NCBI RefSeq assembly: GCF_000143415.4
Contig: NW_003314407.1
Span: forward strand, 1 to 64,000
Origin: Selaginella moellendorffii
Taxonomy: Eukaryota > Streptophyta > Lycopodiopsida > Selaginellales > Selaginellaceae
Length of the DNA stretch: 64,000 nt
Direction of reading: 5' to 3'
In this document: in pieces, positions 19,892-31,975 of the stretch
How the letters are laid out: every line of letters starts with the position of its first letter
How positions within the stretch are numbered: position 1 is the first letter of the stretch
Translations under genes and position numbers: made by a program
Notes under the pieces: model-generated
The model's input: only the letters and a program-made list of their open reading frames with translations
What the model was told of the DNA's origin: nothing
The model's database searches: none

Positions 19892-19978
19892 TGAGACAAA
19901 TTGGGATCAAAGCACACCGCGCTAGCGGACAGAACAGGAAAACCCTAATGGACATGTAGTGAGGTGTGTCATGTAACA
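19892..19978 (-). repeat. copia 3' LTR
   Basis: 87 bp. In element orientation it is preceded by the polypurine tract GGTTTTGGGGGGAG (plus-strand 19,979-19,992). Confidence 0.93.
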
Positions 19979-20009
19979 CTCCCCCCAAAACCGAAGCCAC
20001 TCACCAAAC

Positions 20010-23000
20010 CAAATCTGTTGCGTAGGAGCTGAAACTGGTGTGGCCCCAATGGCTTGGTGAGAAGATTGGCTAGCATGTCATATGTCCTGAGATGTTAGAT
20101 GGCCAAGGTGCCACCATCAACCAACTCATGCATGTAGTGAAATTGGACTTCAATGTGCTTCAAGCGGGCATGGTGGGCGGGGTTCTTGGACATGGCAATG
20201 CTGCTTCGGTTGCCATACCAAGAAGTAGTGGGGCCAGCTTATGCACATCCCAGCTCAGCAAGTAACCCTTGAGCCCAGACCACGTCCCTGCTACCAGTAG
20301 TGAGTGCGATGTACTCTGCTTCTGCACTAGAAAGGGCCACTACAGATTGTCACTTGGAGGCCCACATGATGGCACCTCCTGAGAAGGAAAGGCAAATGCC
20401 AGAAGTTGAGCAATGACCTTTGTTGTTGGCAAAACTAGCATCTGCGTAGCATGCCAATTAAGCATCACCCCCTGAATAAGCAATGCCGTAGTCCATAGTG
20501 CCCCGGAGGTATCTTATGATACGCTTGGCAGCTTGCCAATGTATGGTGGTTGGTGATGTGTTGTACTGACTCAAAGCAATAGTCGCATATGTGGGGCGAG
20601 TCATCAGGGCCAAATATGTGAGGCAACCAATGAGATGCCGATAGGGAGTCCTAGTGGGTAGAGGCTCACCAGACTGCTCAACTGTGAGGTCGATAGCACC
20701 AATGACCATCAAGGTCTTGACGGGGTGGCAATCACACATACCACACCAATCCAGCAAGACTTTGACTTTACGTCATTGGCTAAGCATATAGCCACCAGAC
20801 TCAGGATCACGTGTGACTTCAAAGCCAAGAAAGTAGGAGACTTGGCCAAGGTCCTTCATCTAGAATTGCTGGCTGAGAGCAGCTTTCAAAGCAGCAAGGG
20901 CATCGGTGTCATCACCCATGATGAGCAAATCATCAACGTAGAGGGCCACAATAAGCATGTGCTCAGCATGACCATTCACATACACATTGTGATCAGCATG
21001 ACAGCGACGAAAGCCTTGAGCGCGTAGGGTGGCATCAAATTTTTGATACCAAATATGGGAGCTCTATTTAGGCCATACAAAGCTTTCTGCAATTGCCATA
21101 TAGGGCCACTAGGGGCAACATTGTCCTCAAAAACAGGAGGTATATGCATATAGATGTCCTCTTGCAAATCCCCATTCAAAAATGCAGTTTTGACATCCAT
21201 ATGGTGGACTTGCCATTTGCGAGCAGCCGCAAGTGCAAAAAGAGTACGGAGGTTGGCCATTTTTACAACCAGTGAGAATGTTTCATTGTAGTCAAGGCCA
21301 TGGACTTGGCGAAAACCGCGAACAACCAACCGTGCCTTAACCTGACCATCTTTCCCATACTTTTTGGAAAAATTCACTTTGGATCCAAAACACATCGTCC
21401 CAATGGCGCTGAATCAACTGGAACATAAGTTCCGTTAACCCGAATGGAAAAAACTTCTTCCGCAATAGCTTCCATCCAAGATGAAGCCTCAGGTCTTGAG
21501 ATGGCCTCATCACAGGTCATGGGGATGCTGATGTCAACAAGGCCACAAAAGTCATCAAGCTCTGCAGCATCTGCTTCAGCATTTTCTTGGACTTTCAACG
21601 AGGGCCGACGTTCCCGAGGGTGATCAAGAACTGGCATCGGATCAGGCATGCCACGAAGTTGACAAGGTGGTGGAGGTGTCGGAGGCCTGTCCTCGACTGG
21701 AGGAGCATCAGCTGGTTCAAACATGTCCAGAAGTGGAGGATTCCCCAATGGAATCTCTAGTGGCAGCTCATGAATAGGATCTTGAGGCGGAGGCAAGAGT
21801 GGACCATCTCCCATAAGTGGGATCAAAGGAACAAGTCGAGTCTCAACAATGAAAGATAGATCTTGAAGAGCCTTTATACGCATGAGAAAGTCGTCTTTAT
21901 TGAACATGATATCTGTGCTTACAAGAGCTTTGTGAGATGCAAGATCCCACAACTTGTAAGCTTTTCTCCCGATGGTGTCGTCCTGTGCATATCCCACGAA
22001 GATGAATTTCTTACTTTTGGGATCTAGCTTTTTCCGAAGTTGATCAAGGGTATATGCATATGCTGCACAACCAAAGACCCAAAAGTGGGACACATTAGGA
22101 GTAGAACCTGTCCAAAATGCCTCAAGAGTTTTTCCATCCAAAACAGTCGTGGCAAGGCGATTTTGTACATGCATTGCTATGGTTATGGCCTCTTGCCAAA
22201 ACATCTTGTCAAGATGTGCATCAGCTAATATAGCGCAAGCAGCATTGACAAGAGTGTGATTCTTCCTTTCTGCAACACCATTTTGCTGGGGGGTGTAGCG
22301 GGCTGTGGCTTATAGTTGTATGCCTACATCATGACAGATGCCCCAAAGCTCATTGTTGAGGTATTCACCACCACCATCAACTCGAAGAGCTTTTATCTTT
22401 TGACCAAGGAGGTTTTTAATGTAGGCCTTATACGTTTGAAAGGCAACAACTGCATCACTCGTACGCATCAAGAAGTGGATACATGTTCGACAGCTATAAT
22501 CATCAATAAATGTGATGAAATATCTTGCCCCATTGTGACTTGGCACGTCCATGGGGATGCAAAGATCAGAATGGACCAAGTTTAGAAGTCCAAGTGCTCA
22601 ATACTTACTCAGCGAGAAATTCCAGCGGTGATGCTTGCCTAAAACGCAAGCTTCACAAAATGTAGATGGGATACATCGAAAATCCAATCCAGTAACACTA
22701 TCTTGGGATTTCATCCGTTGAATAGATTGGTAATGAACATGACCAAGTCTTTTATGCCAAAGCTCCACATGAAAATCTGCCTCACAGTCTGAAAGGCCTG
22801 AACCATACAAGTCCCCAATGTGTGACCCATGAAGCAACTGTGTATCAAGTATATGAAAGTTGCTAGAGTCAATCAAAGAGATTCCCTTTGCATCAAAGAC
22901 TACCATTGCATTTTGATCACATATCTTGGTGACGGACATTAAGTTTCGTCGCAAGGTGGAAACGTGCATGGCATCATCAAAGGCCATGGTCCTCCCATGA

Positions 23001-23400
23001 TCAAGTGAGAGCCAAAATTGCCTAAAGCCTTCTACAGGGATAGTGGTATTGTCACCGAAATGAACACCATGTTTTCCAATGCTCGGCTGATAACACTCAA
23101 AAAGACTCTTCTTATTGCTCATAAGATTAGTACAACTAGAGTTTAAGAGCCACTGGCTTGGTGCTGCAATTGCCTTTGTGTTGTAGAGTTCCTCAGCAGC
23201 CTCATTTGCTGTAGCAATTTCATCATGCTCGAGTAAATTGGCTTTTGCCGGCGTAGCTAGTCGCTTGACAGGCTTAGGAGTAGAGCAATCTCAAGCCCAA
23301 TGGCCCATCTCCAAGCAGCGAGCACACTGATTCTTAGCAAGTCTAGGCTTGGCACGCCCAGATGCCATGGAATTTTGCCCTTTCTGGGCATTTGCAGCTG
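20010..23400 (-). pseudogene. copia pol (protease, integrase, RT, RNase H) with stops
   Basis: In element order: a zinc knuckle CARCLEMGHWA-stop-DC (stop at 23,291-23,293). The protease active-site region reads WLLNSSCT where copia proteases have DSG (about 23,135-23,143), so catalysis should be lost. Integrase shows LWHKRLGHV, CEACVLGKHHR, VHSDL, FIDDYSC, LRVDGGGEYLNNEL and YTPQQNGVAERKN, with stops near 22,597 and 22,310. RT shows VHHMDVKTAFLNGDLQEDIY and an intact YVDD (20,929-20,940). RNase H shows VALSSAEAEYIALT. Stops also lie near 20,460 and 20,350. Confidence 0.9.
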
Positions 23401-23659
23401 CATGCGGTTTTGCCACCTTGGTATCACCAGAAGCCTGTGAAGCATACATAGCCTACGGCATTTCAGCTCTCTCACTTCGCATAGCCTCAATGTTGTGAAG
23501 ACTCCTCACAGCATCTACCCAAGTCATCCTTGGTTGGAGAAGCAGGCTCTCAATTGTATTCTTCCAGCTAGCTGGCAAGGACCTGTAGAGCCACAGCCTC
23601 TGCTACTCATCTGTGAGACAGTGCTTCGCCTCAGCAGCCGCAAGTTGTGTGAAGAAGCC

Positions 23660-24049
23660 CTAGAGCTTGGCAGTGTGAGTCTGGATACTACCATTTTCCT
23701 CTAGCCTTAAGGAATCCATTTGTGAATGGATGTTGAAGACATCCATTTCACTCTTGGTGCCATAGGTGTCACTTTGCCACTTCCAAAGCTCTGCCACAGT
23801 GGACTGTGGAATCGATGGGGCAGCCAAGAGAACATTCGAAGACAAGCACATCGCAATACTCCCTCTAGCCTTGGAATCCCGAAGGTTCCAACCACGCACC
23901 TCAGTAGCGCTAGAGCCTGGAGCTGGTGATGACTCTGTCCCATCTACAATCCCCAACAAACCATGAAACATGAGATAGGATTCAAGATGGATCTTGAAAC
24001 CCTCAAACCCTTCTCCATCAAACTCGCGGATGGATGGCTTTCCTTCCAT
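23660..24049 (-). pseudogene. copia gag N-terminal part
   Basis: Starts MEGKPSIREFDGEGF and continues KIHLESYLMFHGLL, matching the copia gag N-terminus, with AELWKWQSDTYGTKSEMDVF further on. The start ATG is 7-8 codons downstream of the primer binding site. A stop at 23,660 separates it from the zinc-knuckle part. Confidence 0.85.
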
Positions 24050-24060
24050 AGCACTATCCC

Positions 24061-24073
24061 AGCTCTGATACCA
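24061..24073 (-). other. Primer binding site, initiator-Met tRNA (copia)
   Basis: In element orientation TGGTATCAGAGCT directly follows the 5' LTR, a perfect initiator-Met site. Confidence 0.95.
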
Positions 24074-24158
24074 TGAGACAAATCGGTTAAAGCACACCGC
24101 ACTAGCGGACAGAACAGGAAAACCCTAATGGACACGTGGTGAGGTGTGTCATGTAACA
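24074..24158 (-). repeat. copia 5' LTR
   Basis: 85 bp. It differs from the other LTR by about five substitutions and a 2-bp gap. Confidence 0.93.
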
Positions 24159-25022
24159 AGCTCCAGTGTCGCCATATCTCCTTCACACCTTCAGACACCA
24201 CGGTTTTCAATCTTTGCACCTGTAGATAAAGCTCAGTAACAGAGAAAAGAAACTGGTGAAGGTCCTTACTAGTGCGTCTACTGTGTAGCTGCCAAGATGC
24301 CAGCGAGCATGCTTCGTCTTGCAGTATGTGCAAGCACCCAAGCAGCCAACATTGATAGGAATGATTTCGACAAACTTGTTCTTACGAACCTGAAAACACA
24401 ACAGCAAAAGAGATTATAAACTTTTGGCAAATCAAGAGACAGTAAAGCATCCCGTCGAAGCAGCCAGGCCTCGTGGCCTTTCAAAGTTTCCCCTGCTGTA
24501 TTTGCTGCACTCCAATGACGCTGACGGCTTCGAGATCTTTTAAACCCTGAGGAACGCATCCAGCTATCCACCAAGGGAATAGAGGCCACTTTGCCTTTAC
24601 GTATCAGTGTTTCCATTGTCGGAGCTTTCACAGTACACCTGCAAATAAAACAGCAGCAACAAGTTGATCCAGCTTAAGATTCTTCCTTCTGATACTGAAC
24701 TTACGTGTTGATCAGCCAAAGATCAGCTCTCTGAGGAGAGTCCGAGATGGCCATAAGCCTGAAGCTGTCCTGCCATATACTCACAGCCGCTCTGAATGAG
24801 TAGTCAACATTAGTTCTTTTCTACGTGAACCTACTCCAGTTTACCTGCCCGAATGCAGGTAAACTCAGTAAAGTCTACACCATTTCACAGATTCAGCTGA
24901 ACATACCTCAATGCCAGTTTCAGGTGTTTTCTATCAACCTCACATCGAATGCAGTCGAAGCTCAATGTCCCATTCTACGGCTAGAACCCTAAAAAACAGA
25001 GTACCTAGGTTAGGGTTCCGCC

Positions 25023-27724
25023 ATGGTGCGAGAGCAGTCTCATGGGAAGCCGCCAAGGGCGGATGGGGAAGAATTGGAATCAGATATCAGGGCTGGGAAG
25101 CGGCAAAGGGCGGATGGGCCTGAGCGATCGATTCAGCAGCAGATTGAGGAAGTGGAATCCGAGATCAGGGCCGTGCAACAAGCGATTGAGCAGGTTGAGC
25201 AGAAGGTGGAGCGTGCTGACCAGAAGGTGGATTCCACGCAGGGTGAGCTTCAGAAACACTGGATGGAGGAGAAAAAGCAGCTCCGTGAGCTTCAGAAACA
25301 CTGGATGGAGAAGAAAAAGCAGCTCCGTGAGAAGGAGAACCAGCTCCGTGAGAAGGAGAACCAGCTCCGTCAGCAGCTCATTCCCTTTAGTGGAGTTGAT
25401 TGGTCAAACGCCCGTGATCGGATTGCCAAGCTGAAGGAGCTCTTTGGACCTCGTCTTAAGCATGCCCGCACGTACAGAAAATGCCTTGAAAGGGATTCAT
25501 TATCTTCTTTGCCAACTGGCTTGTCTCTGAAGGACATCGGGCAGCAGTTTCCCATTGTTGGACGAGAGAAGACTGTGGATGCTTTGCTCAGGGGTAACTG
25601 GCTGTTGTACAAGCAATTCATGAGCAGTCAACACACAGACTGGGATGTGTTTAGGCGCCTCCACCATATAATGGCTGTGGTTGGATTCCCGGGTGCGGGA
25701 AAAACATCCTTTGGCAAGGCACTCCCACAAATACTCATTGAGATGAGAAGGCAACAGAGTGATCCAGGGCTAAGGATTCAACAACTTGCCTCGCTTTTCG
25801 ATACATCAACCGATGAGGTGCGACCGTGGGATGCCATGATGAGCACCGTTGAACATCTCGACGTGCTCATGTACCATGATTTTATTTCAACTTTTCATGG
25901 CGAGGCCGGGCTGGGTGATGCTCAGATTTTGGCCCTGAGGACTTTGCATGCAGCTGTTTCTAGAGCAGATGGCCAAGATGACATCAGAAAAGATACTGGG
26001 ACTTGGACGTGTTTTTTTTACCAAGAGCTTGTCGCTGTTGTTGATGCCAAAGCACCTGATTTGAAGAAGTTCCTCCTGTTTGATGACGTGATAGCTTTGT
26101 TGCGAGAAGTCTGCGAGCTCGGAGACCAAAACATTTTCCTGTCGTTCTTCTTTGATGAGATTGGGAGGAACAACGTCCTTGTTCAGAAAGTGTTTCGGGA
26201 GTTCATAGTTTGGAAGTACAGCAACGTGGGTGGCAAAACGTTTGTCACTATGCTCGGAGCGACCAACCTTTTCACAGCGGCATCTTTGAGAGAGAGCGGT
26301 GACACTGGATCATCTGAAGTGATTTATATTCCTGTCAACCCTCTCAGCAGCAGCGATCGGGAGAAGCTGGTGTTGCAAGTCTTTAACAAGGTGCTGAGGA
26401 CTTCAAACCGTGAAGAACTTCACGCTTTAAATGATGGCATGCAGCTGTTGTGCAAGCTGAGCGGAGGGAATCCGAGGTTAATTACCTTCATGGTTCAGGC
26501 TTTGGCTTCAGATGACCCAGACATGGCCCTTGACATTGACAACCTTGCGCTGAGAATTCAGGAGCCGTTCCTGAGAGACAAAGTAAGGCAGATTCTGGAT
26601 CGTGTGTGGAGCCTATGCAGAAGATTTAAGTATTACAATGGCTTTGTCGGGGATGAGAGATTTTCTTATCTCTTACGAGCAATTCAAGCATCGATGCTTC
26701 GTGAGCATGTCTCAAGAAATGGACCGGTTCTGCTACAGGCCTTTCCAAGAGAGAATGTTTTGACATGGGAAGCTCTGGAGAGTTGTGGAGTAGTGGCTGT
26801 GGTTCTTGACGAAGAAAAGGCTCTGGTGGAGTTTTCACCTGTGTTACTGCATAAGCTAACACTCCAGCGGGAGGACCTTTTTGGCTCTACAACTTTTGAT
26901 TTGACAACAACGTCAACGGATGATTGGAAGCAGAAGGAAGACAACGATTTGTTGTCTCTGATCTTCAGCATCTACATTCATAAGGTATGTGAATTCTACA
27001 TTCATAGTCTTTCATAGTCTCGGTTACTAACATGTTGTTATTTGCAGTTACTATCGGGGGGTTCAGACACCTTCATGCTGGCGGATGTGTTGCCTTGCGA
27101 TTGGTACATCCCTGACAATCTGAAGAACCGAAAGTTCAGGTTCCCCACTTTTCCAGTGTCAATCAAGCAACTGAGTCCAGGTATGTTCTTGTTTTTAGTT
27201 TTTTGGTTTCGGATCAAACACAGTAGTCCAGGCTCAAAGGAGGAGGTTCAAAGGTCAGGGACTTGGGCCATCTGTGGACCTCGGAACAGCGGGGCTGATA
27301 CCTTCCTGATACTCGAGGAAGTAAAAGGCATTGATTTGGAGCCATTTCTTTTGTACATCCAAAGCAAGTGCTCTGGAGACCCTCTTAAGCCAGCCATTGC
27401 GGATTGGTCAGAAGTCGTTCGAAATCTTAAGAGTGACGTCCGAAGACTGATTGCTATCAAGGACAATGAGCAGCCTGGCGATGAAAGTAAGTCCATACGT
27501 TATACATTTTTCGTTTATTTTTAATTTTGTTTTTTGTAGAGTATGCTCGAACGAACTTTGGATACGTATTTTTCTCGGACAAGGACAATTCATCAGCTCT
27601 CTCATATCAAAAGTCTAATCCGATGGATATATACGCCTCGAGTGTTATTATCGGCTCCAATTTTGGTATGATCGAGCAGATTGCAGCTGTAAGGCATACC
27701 AAAAAGTGTACGAGAGAGATGTAA
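25023..27724 (+). CDS. P-loop NTPase with C-terminal PD-(D/E)XK-like nuclease region (Crinkler-like architecture)
   Basis: Four exons, 25,023-26,984, 27,048-27,180, 27,232-27,486 and 27,540-27,724, join with GT-AG introns of 63, 51 and 53 bp. They give 2,535 nt, an uninterrupted 844-residue protein. The ATG has a good context (GCCATGG). Residues ~35-118 are a charged coiled coil with duplicated LQKHWMEEKKQLRE units. Walker A GFPGAGKT is at 221-228 and Walker B FFFDEIG has Asp378/Glu379. The C-terminal part has SGADTFLILEEV then LLYIQSK, with Asp721 and Gln742-x-Lys744 spaced as in PD-(D/E)XK nucleases. NTPase plus nuclease resembles eukaryotic Crinkler/RHS-type effectors. That assignment is from memory and moderate. 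The second intron is in frame and stop-free, so retention would add 17 residues. Confidence 0.82.
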
Positions 27725-28146
27725 TCACCAGTATTTAGTGGTAAAGGAGGCTTTCCAGGTGCAATTCAGCTAGACTTTGATACAAAGTGAGTCTTACGAT
27801 TCTGGTTTTCCTGACTGGATTTTCTATTGGTGACAGTAAGGGAAATGGCATAGATAATGTGTTGACGACGTTGAGTGCACAACAATCCATATTTAAGTTT
27901 ATTTAAGAAATTTCGTTTAAAAAGTCATAATTATTATTATTTCAGTTATTTTAAATTCATGTATAGTCATATATAGTAAATCCATATATATGTATTTAGC
28001 CTGAGCTTAGATGTCTCTCTTAAAATATTTCCTTCTCTTCTGTTTGATTATTTACAAGCAGCCATGTAAGTACTTCATTTGATTGATATCTTTTAGATTT
28101 CTTGCTCTTATAGTTGGCATATTAAAAGTTTCCCTTTTGACTGTTG
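27725..28146. other. AT-rich intergenic sequence
   Basis: 3' flank of the NTPase/nuclease gene. It contains TATATATG-rich stretches and no reading frame or repeat that I recognise. Confidence 0.5.
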
Positions 28147-29946
28147 AATTTTTGTCAAAAGTTCCGAAGTGGAATGGTTATATCGATAGAAGTTGAAATT
28201 ACTCAAGAATAAGTAATGGGATTAAGATAGAGGAAGAGTCTCAAACAAGTTTAGCAAAAACTAAACCAATGAAAGGGAGAGAACCACCATAGGTGATTGA
28301 TTGAGTCTTTATGTTAGAGAGATTATGCTTCTTGGAGGATGGACAAGGCATGATGAGCCTTCGGTGTCAAACCATTAACAAATATTGGCTAGGTGTCAAG
28401 GATGGAAAGGGTAATACATGCTAGTATTACTTTATAAAATAATTTATCATTTGATGAGGATATTGAACTTCATTTATGGGTGGTGGAGTTGTGAGAAATA
28501 AATCTCTAAGCCCCAAAGTGGAGCCAAAAAAGTGCCACGTGGTAGTGGCTGAAGCGAGAGCCAAATAAGTGTAACATGTTTAGACTAAAAACTCCAACTT
28601 GAAAGGTCGAGAGTGGGAGTGGAACTCCCAACGAAGTGCTTAAGGAACAAGCATGAAGTGAGCAATAAGTGAGTCTCTAGAAAAGGGACACAATAGGACC
28701 AACACATGACATATGAAAGTGTCCGAGAAGGAGTCCGAAATAGACTCGAGATGGAGTCCGAGATGGACCCGAGATGGAGTCCAAGATGGAGTCCGAGATG
28801 GACCCGAGATGGAGTCCGAGATGGAGTCCGAGATGGACCCGAGATGGAGTCCGAGATGGAGTCCGAGATGGAACCGAGGCCGAGACCGAGACCGAGTCAG
28901 AGACTGAGTCCGAGTCCGAATCTAAGATTGAGACCGAGTTCAAGTCCAAGTCCGGGTCCGATCGTCCCCCAAGTGTGGGGGGGGGGGGGGGGGGGGTGTT
29001 GCAGGGGGTTCCAAAAAGTATAATAGAGAGAGTGTGGGGGTTGGACCCCAGTGGAGCCAATTTGGCCCAAGAAGGCCATGCCCAGCTGTTGGGTGATGAG
29101 ATAACCACTGGGAAGTCCAAAGCTAGAGTGAATACAGACTAATAAGCGGGGTAACTTGGTAAAGTGTTCAAGAGCCGGCTCTAGTTTTCCTAGGAGATCA
29201 AATGGTCGATGCTCCCAGTCCAAGCATGGGTGGCACTACCTATTTGGATACCTAGCGTGGCTTAATGGAACTTCACTCTAAGCCCATAGTTAGAACACCC
29301 AAAGGCAGAAGGTGGGAAGAGTACCCATGAGGCTTGCATAAGGCTATGATGTTCCAAAATATTATCCCAAAGTCCTAGACTATGGAAAGGAAGAGGAATG
29401 GTCCTCTGGTGTAGTGACCAAGGATACGGTTATGTGGTGAGGAAGTCCCAAAGGATAATGGGATTTAGTGGTTAGGCCTGTGGGCCTTGTTCTAGTAGCA
29501 GTGTTGGCGAACACGGCCATGGACAGAAAAGGGACTTGGTGAGGATTGTAAAAGGGATATTGGGGAAGGCTGTTCCCCATGTCTGTGGGCATCTTAAAGA
29601 TGCTAGGGAATGGATCTTGGATGGTCTCTCATGGACGAATGGCCCAGTCTTTGAGAGACGGGACTGTGATGCAAGTGGTGTTGAACCATTAGTGTGACCA
29701 AGGTGAATAGGCATGGCCTTAGCGTAACAGGCTAGTATGTCGGTGGTACCTTGGGGTGTTGATCATGGGACCGGACACATGGAGCACTTGGACCAAGTCC
29801 AAAGGTTGAGTGGCATAAATGCCATTCTCGGGGCTAGCAAGTCCTAAATCCTGAATTGGACTTATGGAGGTTGTGAATAAGACTCCTCCAAGTGGTCGAA
29901 AGTGTGGCTAATGGCTAAAGTAGAATGGAAAAATTAGTCACTTACA
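28147..29946 (+). mobile_element. LARD-1 fragment: 3' end of internal region plus LTR
   Basis: Aligns with 10,140-12,564. The LTR is 28,490-29,946 (TGTGAGAAATAAATC ... AGTCACTTACA), preceded by the same purine tract. It is strongly diverged, with many C-to-T and G-to-A changes, so it is older than 4469-12,564. Its minisatellite is short (28,716-28,960) and the G tract has expanded to 20 Gs (28,977-28,996). The 5' side is truncated. Confidence 0.88.
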
Positions 29947-29959
29947 CTCTCCTAGTTGT

Positions 29960-31330
29960 GGCGACTATGTACAAGCTTGTCATTGAGGCTACTCTTATGT
30001 TGGTTTTTTGCATTGTGCTCACAAGATTGATATCTCAATAATGGTATCCTGTGGTGTTGACCCCTTCATGATCTAAAAGTATCATATTGAGAATTTTGCC
30101 TACATCTTCTTTGTGTATATCAGATCAGAAGAGATCTCTTGCATTGCTTTTGTCAAGTGCTGCCTAGACATGACAATGAATTTGATTGTTGGATTTTTTG
30201 TTGTTTCTTTGCCTATCCTTTCGACAAATGTCCAACCATCCTTGTCCATAGTGATTGGGATTGCATCACCTAGATCTATTGAGTTCTTCTGTACAATCAT
30301 CAGCTCCTTGAGGGCATCGTGGATAAAGAGCTACATCAATGATGCACCAAGACATTAGGAGTTTGTAGATTGTTTGATCGTTGAAGTAGTAGTGCTTGTA
30401 CTTCAACAAGGGTGTCCTGTTGACACTGGTCTTTTTTTCCACCTCTATTGTTATAACTGTGTTGTCATCATTTCACCCTTTTGCTCCTCTCTTTGGAGCC
30501 TTCATTTCTACCATCTCTTGGTTTATTTATTGTGTGACACTTTCTTTTCTTGCTTTGTATGGAGGTTTTTGTCCCTAGCTCGTCCATGCATTATTGCTTG
30601 CAACCTTGCTCCAAAGTTCACATCTAACCCTCTTCTGTGGTGGTTCATCATCATCTTCTTCTTCTTTTCATGATGAGGAAGGACTCTTGTCTTGAATTTC
30701 ATCACTTGTCACTTTTTGTCTCACTATTATCCTCTTCATTATCATTGTGTTGTACTTTGTCTTCATCGTCCTCACTCTCCTAATCATTGGACATTGATGT
30801 TAATGAGGATGTATCACTTAATGTATGTTTATCATCAACAACCTGATTGACATTATGTCTATCATTTGGATTGTAGTTGGAGAGGTCATGGAATGGATGC
30901 TCCAATTCTTCTATTTCCCTCTGATAAAAAAGTCTCTCAATTAGAATCTTATTGTTGACTGTCCACAACAACAATGCCCTTGACAAGGTTAATCTGTCCT
31001 TGAGGATTCCATAAGCAGTGAAGGTTGTATCAATTCCTTCTCTGCAGACTATATTGTAGTTGACAGAATAAACTCTAAGTCTTGAACAATATTCCTGATG
31101 AATGTCTTTTGAAGCTCTGTATAAATGGCCCTCCTTCCCTGTTCATGTCTTTGTTAGGAATCTCTTCTTCTTTGATGACAATCCCATAGACTATTAGACT
31201 GTTTGGGTTGGTAAGATCCACCAACACTAGATCATCATCTTGTATCTCTAATGTCCACTTTTGTGGTTGTGTGGAGTTGCAGCCTCTTTTCACTCTGATG
31301 GACTCATGTAGAAGTGTTTTAGATTGCTAG
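29960..31330 (-). pseudogene. Unrecognised coding remnant, repeated in copy 1
   Basis: Minus-strand frames give protein-like pieces in sequence: a Thr-Gln-Pro-Gln-Lys-Trp segment then EIQDDDLVLVDLTNPNSLIV near 31,180-31,260, ALLLWTVNNKILIERLFYQ near 30,920-30,980, an acidic DDKHTLSDTSSLTSMSND stretch, and DGWTFVERIGKETTKNP near 30,220. Stops and a frameshift lie between them. The right two thirds are also present at 13,330-14,100. I do not recognise the family. Confidence 0.35.
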
Positions 31331-31394
31331 GCCTGGAAACATGAAAGAACTTATTAGAATTACTTAAAATATTTTTGAAATGGGAGAGAATGGA

Positions 31395-31975
31395 TCCTAG
31401 TGTGAGGCCTCATGCTAAGTGAAAGGGGAAATGGAAGTAATTCTATAGGAGGTTAATAGCATGAGAACTCAAGAATGGATGGGGTGTATGAAAGGGGTTT
31501 GAGGTTATTAGCATAAAGCCTCACACTTAGGAATGGATGGGGTGTGTTTGCCAATTCCTTGATAATAATATTACTTGTCCCATGGACAGATGTTCGAGCA
31601 AGATTACCATCAAGAAACTAGACAAACCAAAATATTTTTAGCACTTTAGCATAAGGCCTCATGCTAATCCTTAAGCATGAGTCCAGTCACAATGTGCTGA
31701 TGGAGATTACTAGCATGAGGCCTCACACTTAGATTGCTTGTGATATTTTTCCCAGTTTCTTAATGACAATCTTATTCACTTATGCAATAAACATGCATGC
31801 AAAGGAGATTGGTGTCGAGAAACTAGGCTAGAGGAGGTGGGTGGGCTTTTTTTCTTGGTGTGAGGCCTCACACTAATGTTTTTGTGTGAGGTTGGACACC
31901 ATCCATTTGTAGATTGGATTAAGGTATTATGGAGGGATGAAGTCATTTTCTTGGCATGAGGCCTCATGCTATTCA
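31395..31975. repeat. Cluster of AGGCCT-centred palindromes, copy 2
   Basis: At least six GCATGAGGCCTCATGC/GTGTGAGGCCTCACAC-like sites, including one near 31,651 (ATAAGGCCTCATGC) that is decayed to GCATAGCATGC in copy 1. Confidence 0.8.

Larger units (their letters stand above)
19892..24158 (-). mobile_element. Complete Ty1/copia retrotransposon with 85-87-bp LTRs
   Basis: A 4.27-kb element on the minus strand, bounded by TSD AGCTC. The LTRs (19,892-19,978 and 24,074-24,158) begin TGTTACATGACAC and end TTTGTCTCA in element orientation. They are about 93% alike, so the insertion is older than LARD-1. Domain order gag, protease, integrase, RT, RNase H is the copia order. Several stops make it defective. 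It sits in an exon of the CDKAL1-type gene. Confidence 0.95.
18900..24800 (-). pseudogene. CDKAL1-type tRNA methylthiotransferase gene, split by a copia insertion
   Basis: CDKAL1/MtaB-family radical-SAM enzymes add a methylthio group to t6A37 of tRNA. Exons read right to left. SEYMAGQLQAYG with ADLWLINT is near 24,706-24,790. CTVKAPTMETLIRKGK to ETLKGHEAWLL and SLDLPK is at 24,425-24,645. [20 protein letters not shown] then TYCKTKHA, with the CxxxCxxC iron-sulfur motif, is at about 24,275-24,390. VVSEGVKEIW is near 24,180. After the copia element come LQHLEEMA (about 19,690) and [37 protein letters not shown] then [13 protein letters not shown] (19,320-19,418), MKRVPTLEVKKR (19,210) and VKTTSVGRWSV (about 18,955-18,990). 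Introns are short GT-AG. The insertion falls in the conserved DTGAYG codons, and frameshifts and missing segments occur elsewhere. Confidence 0.85.
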
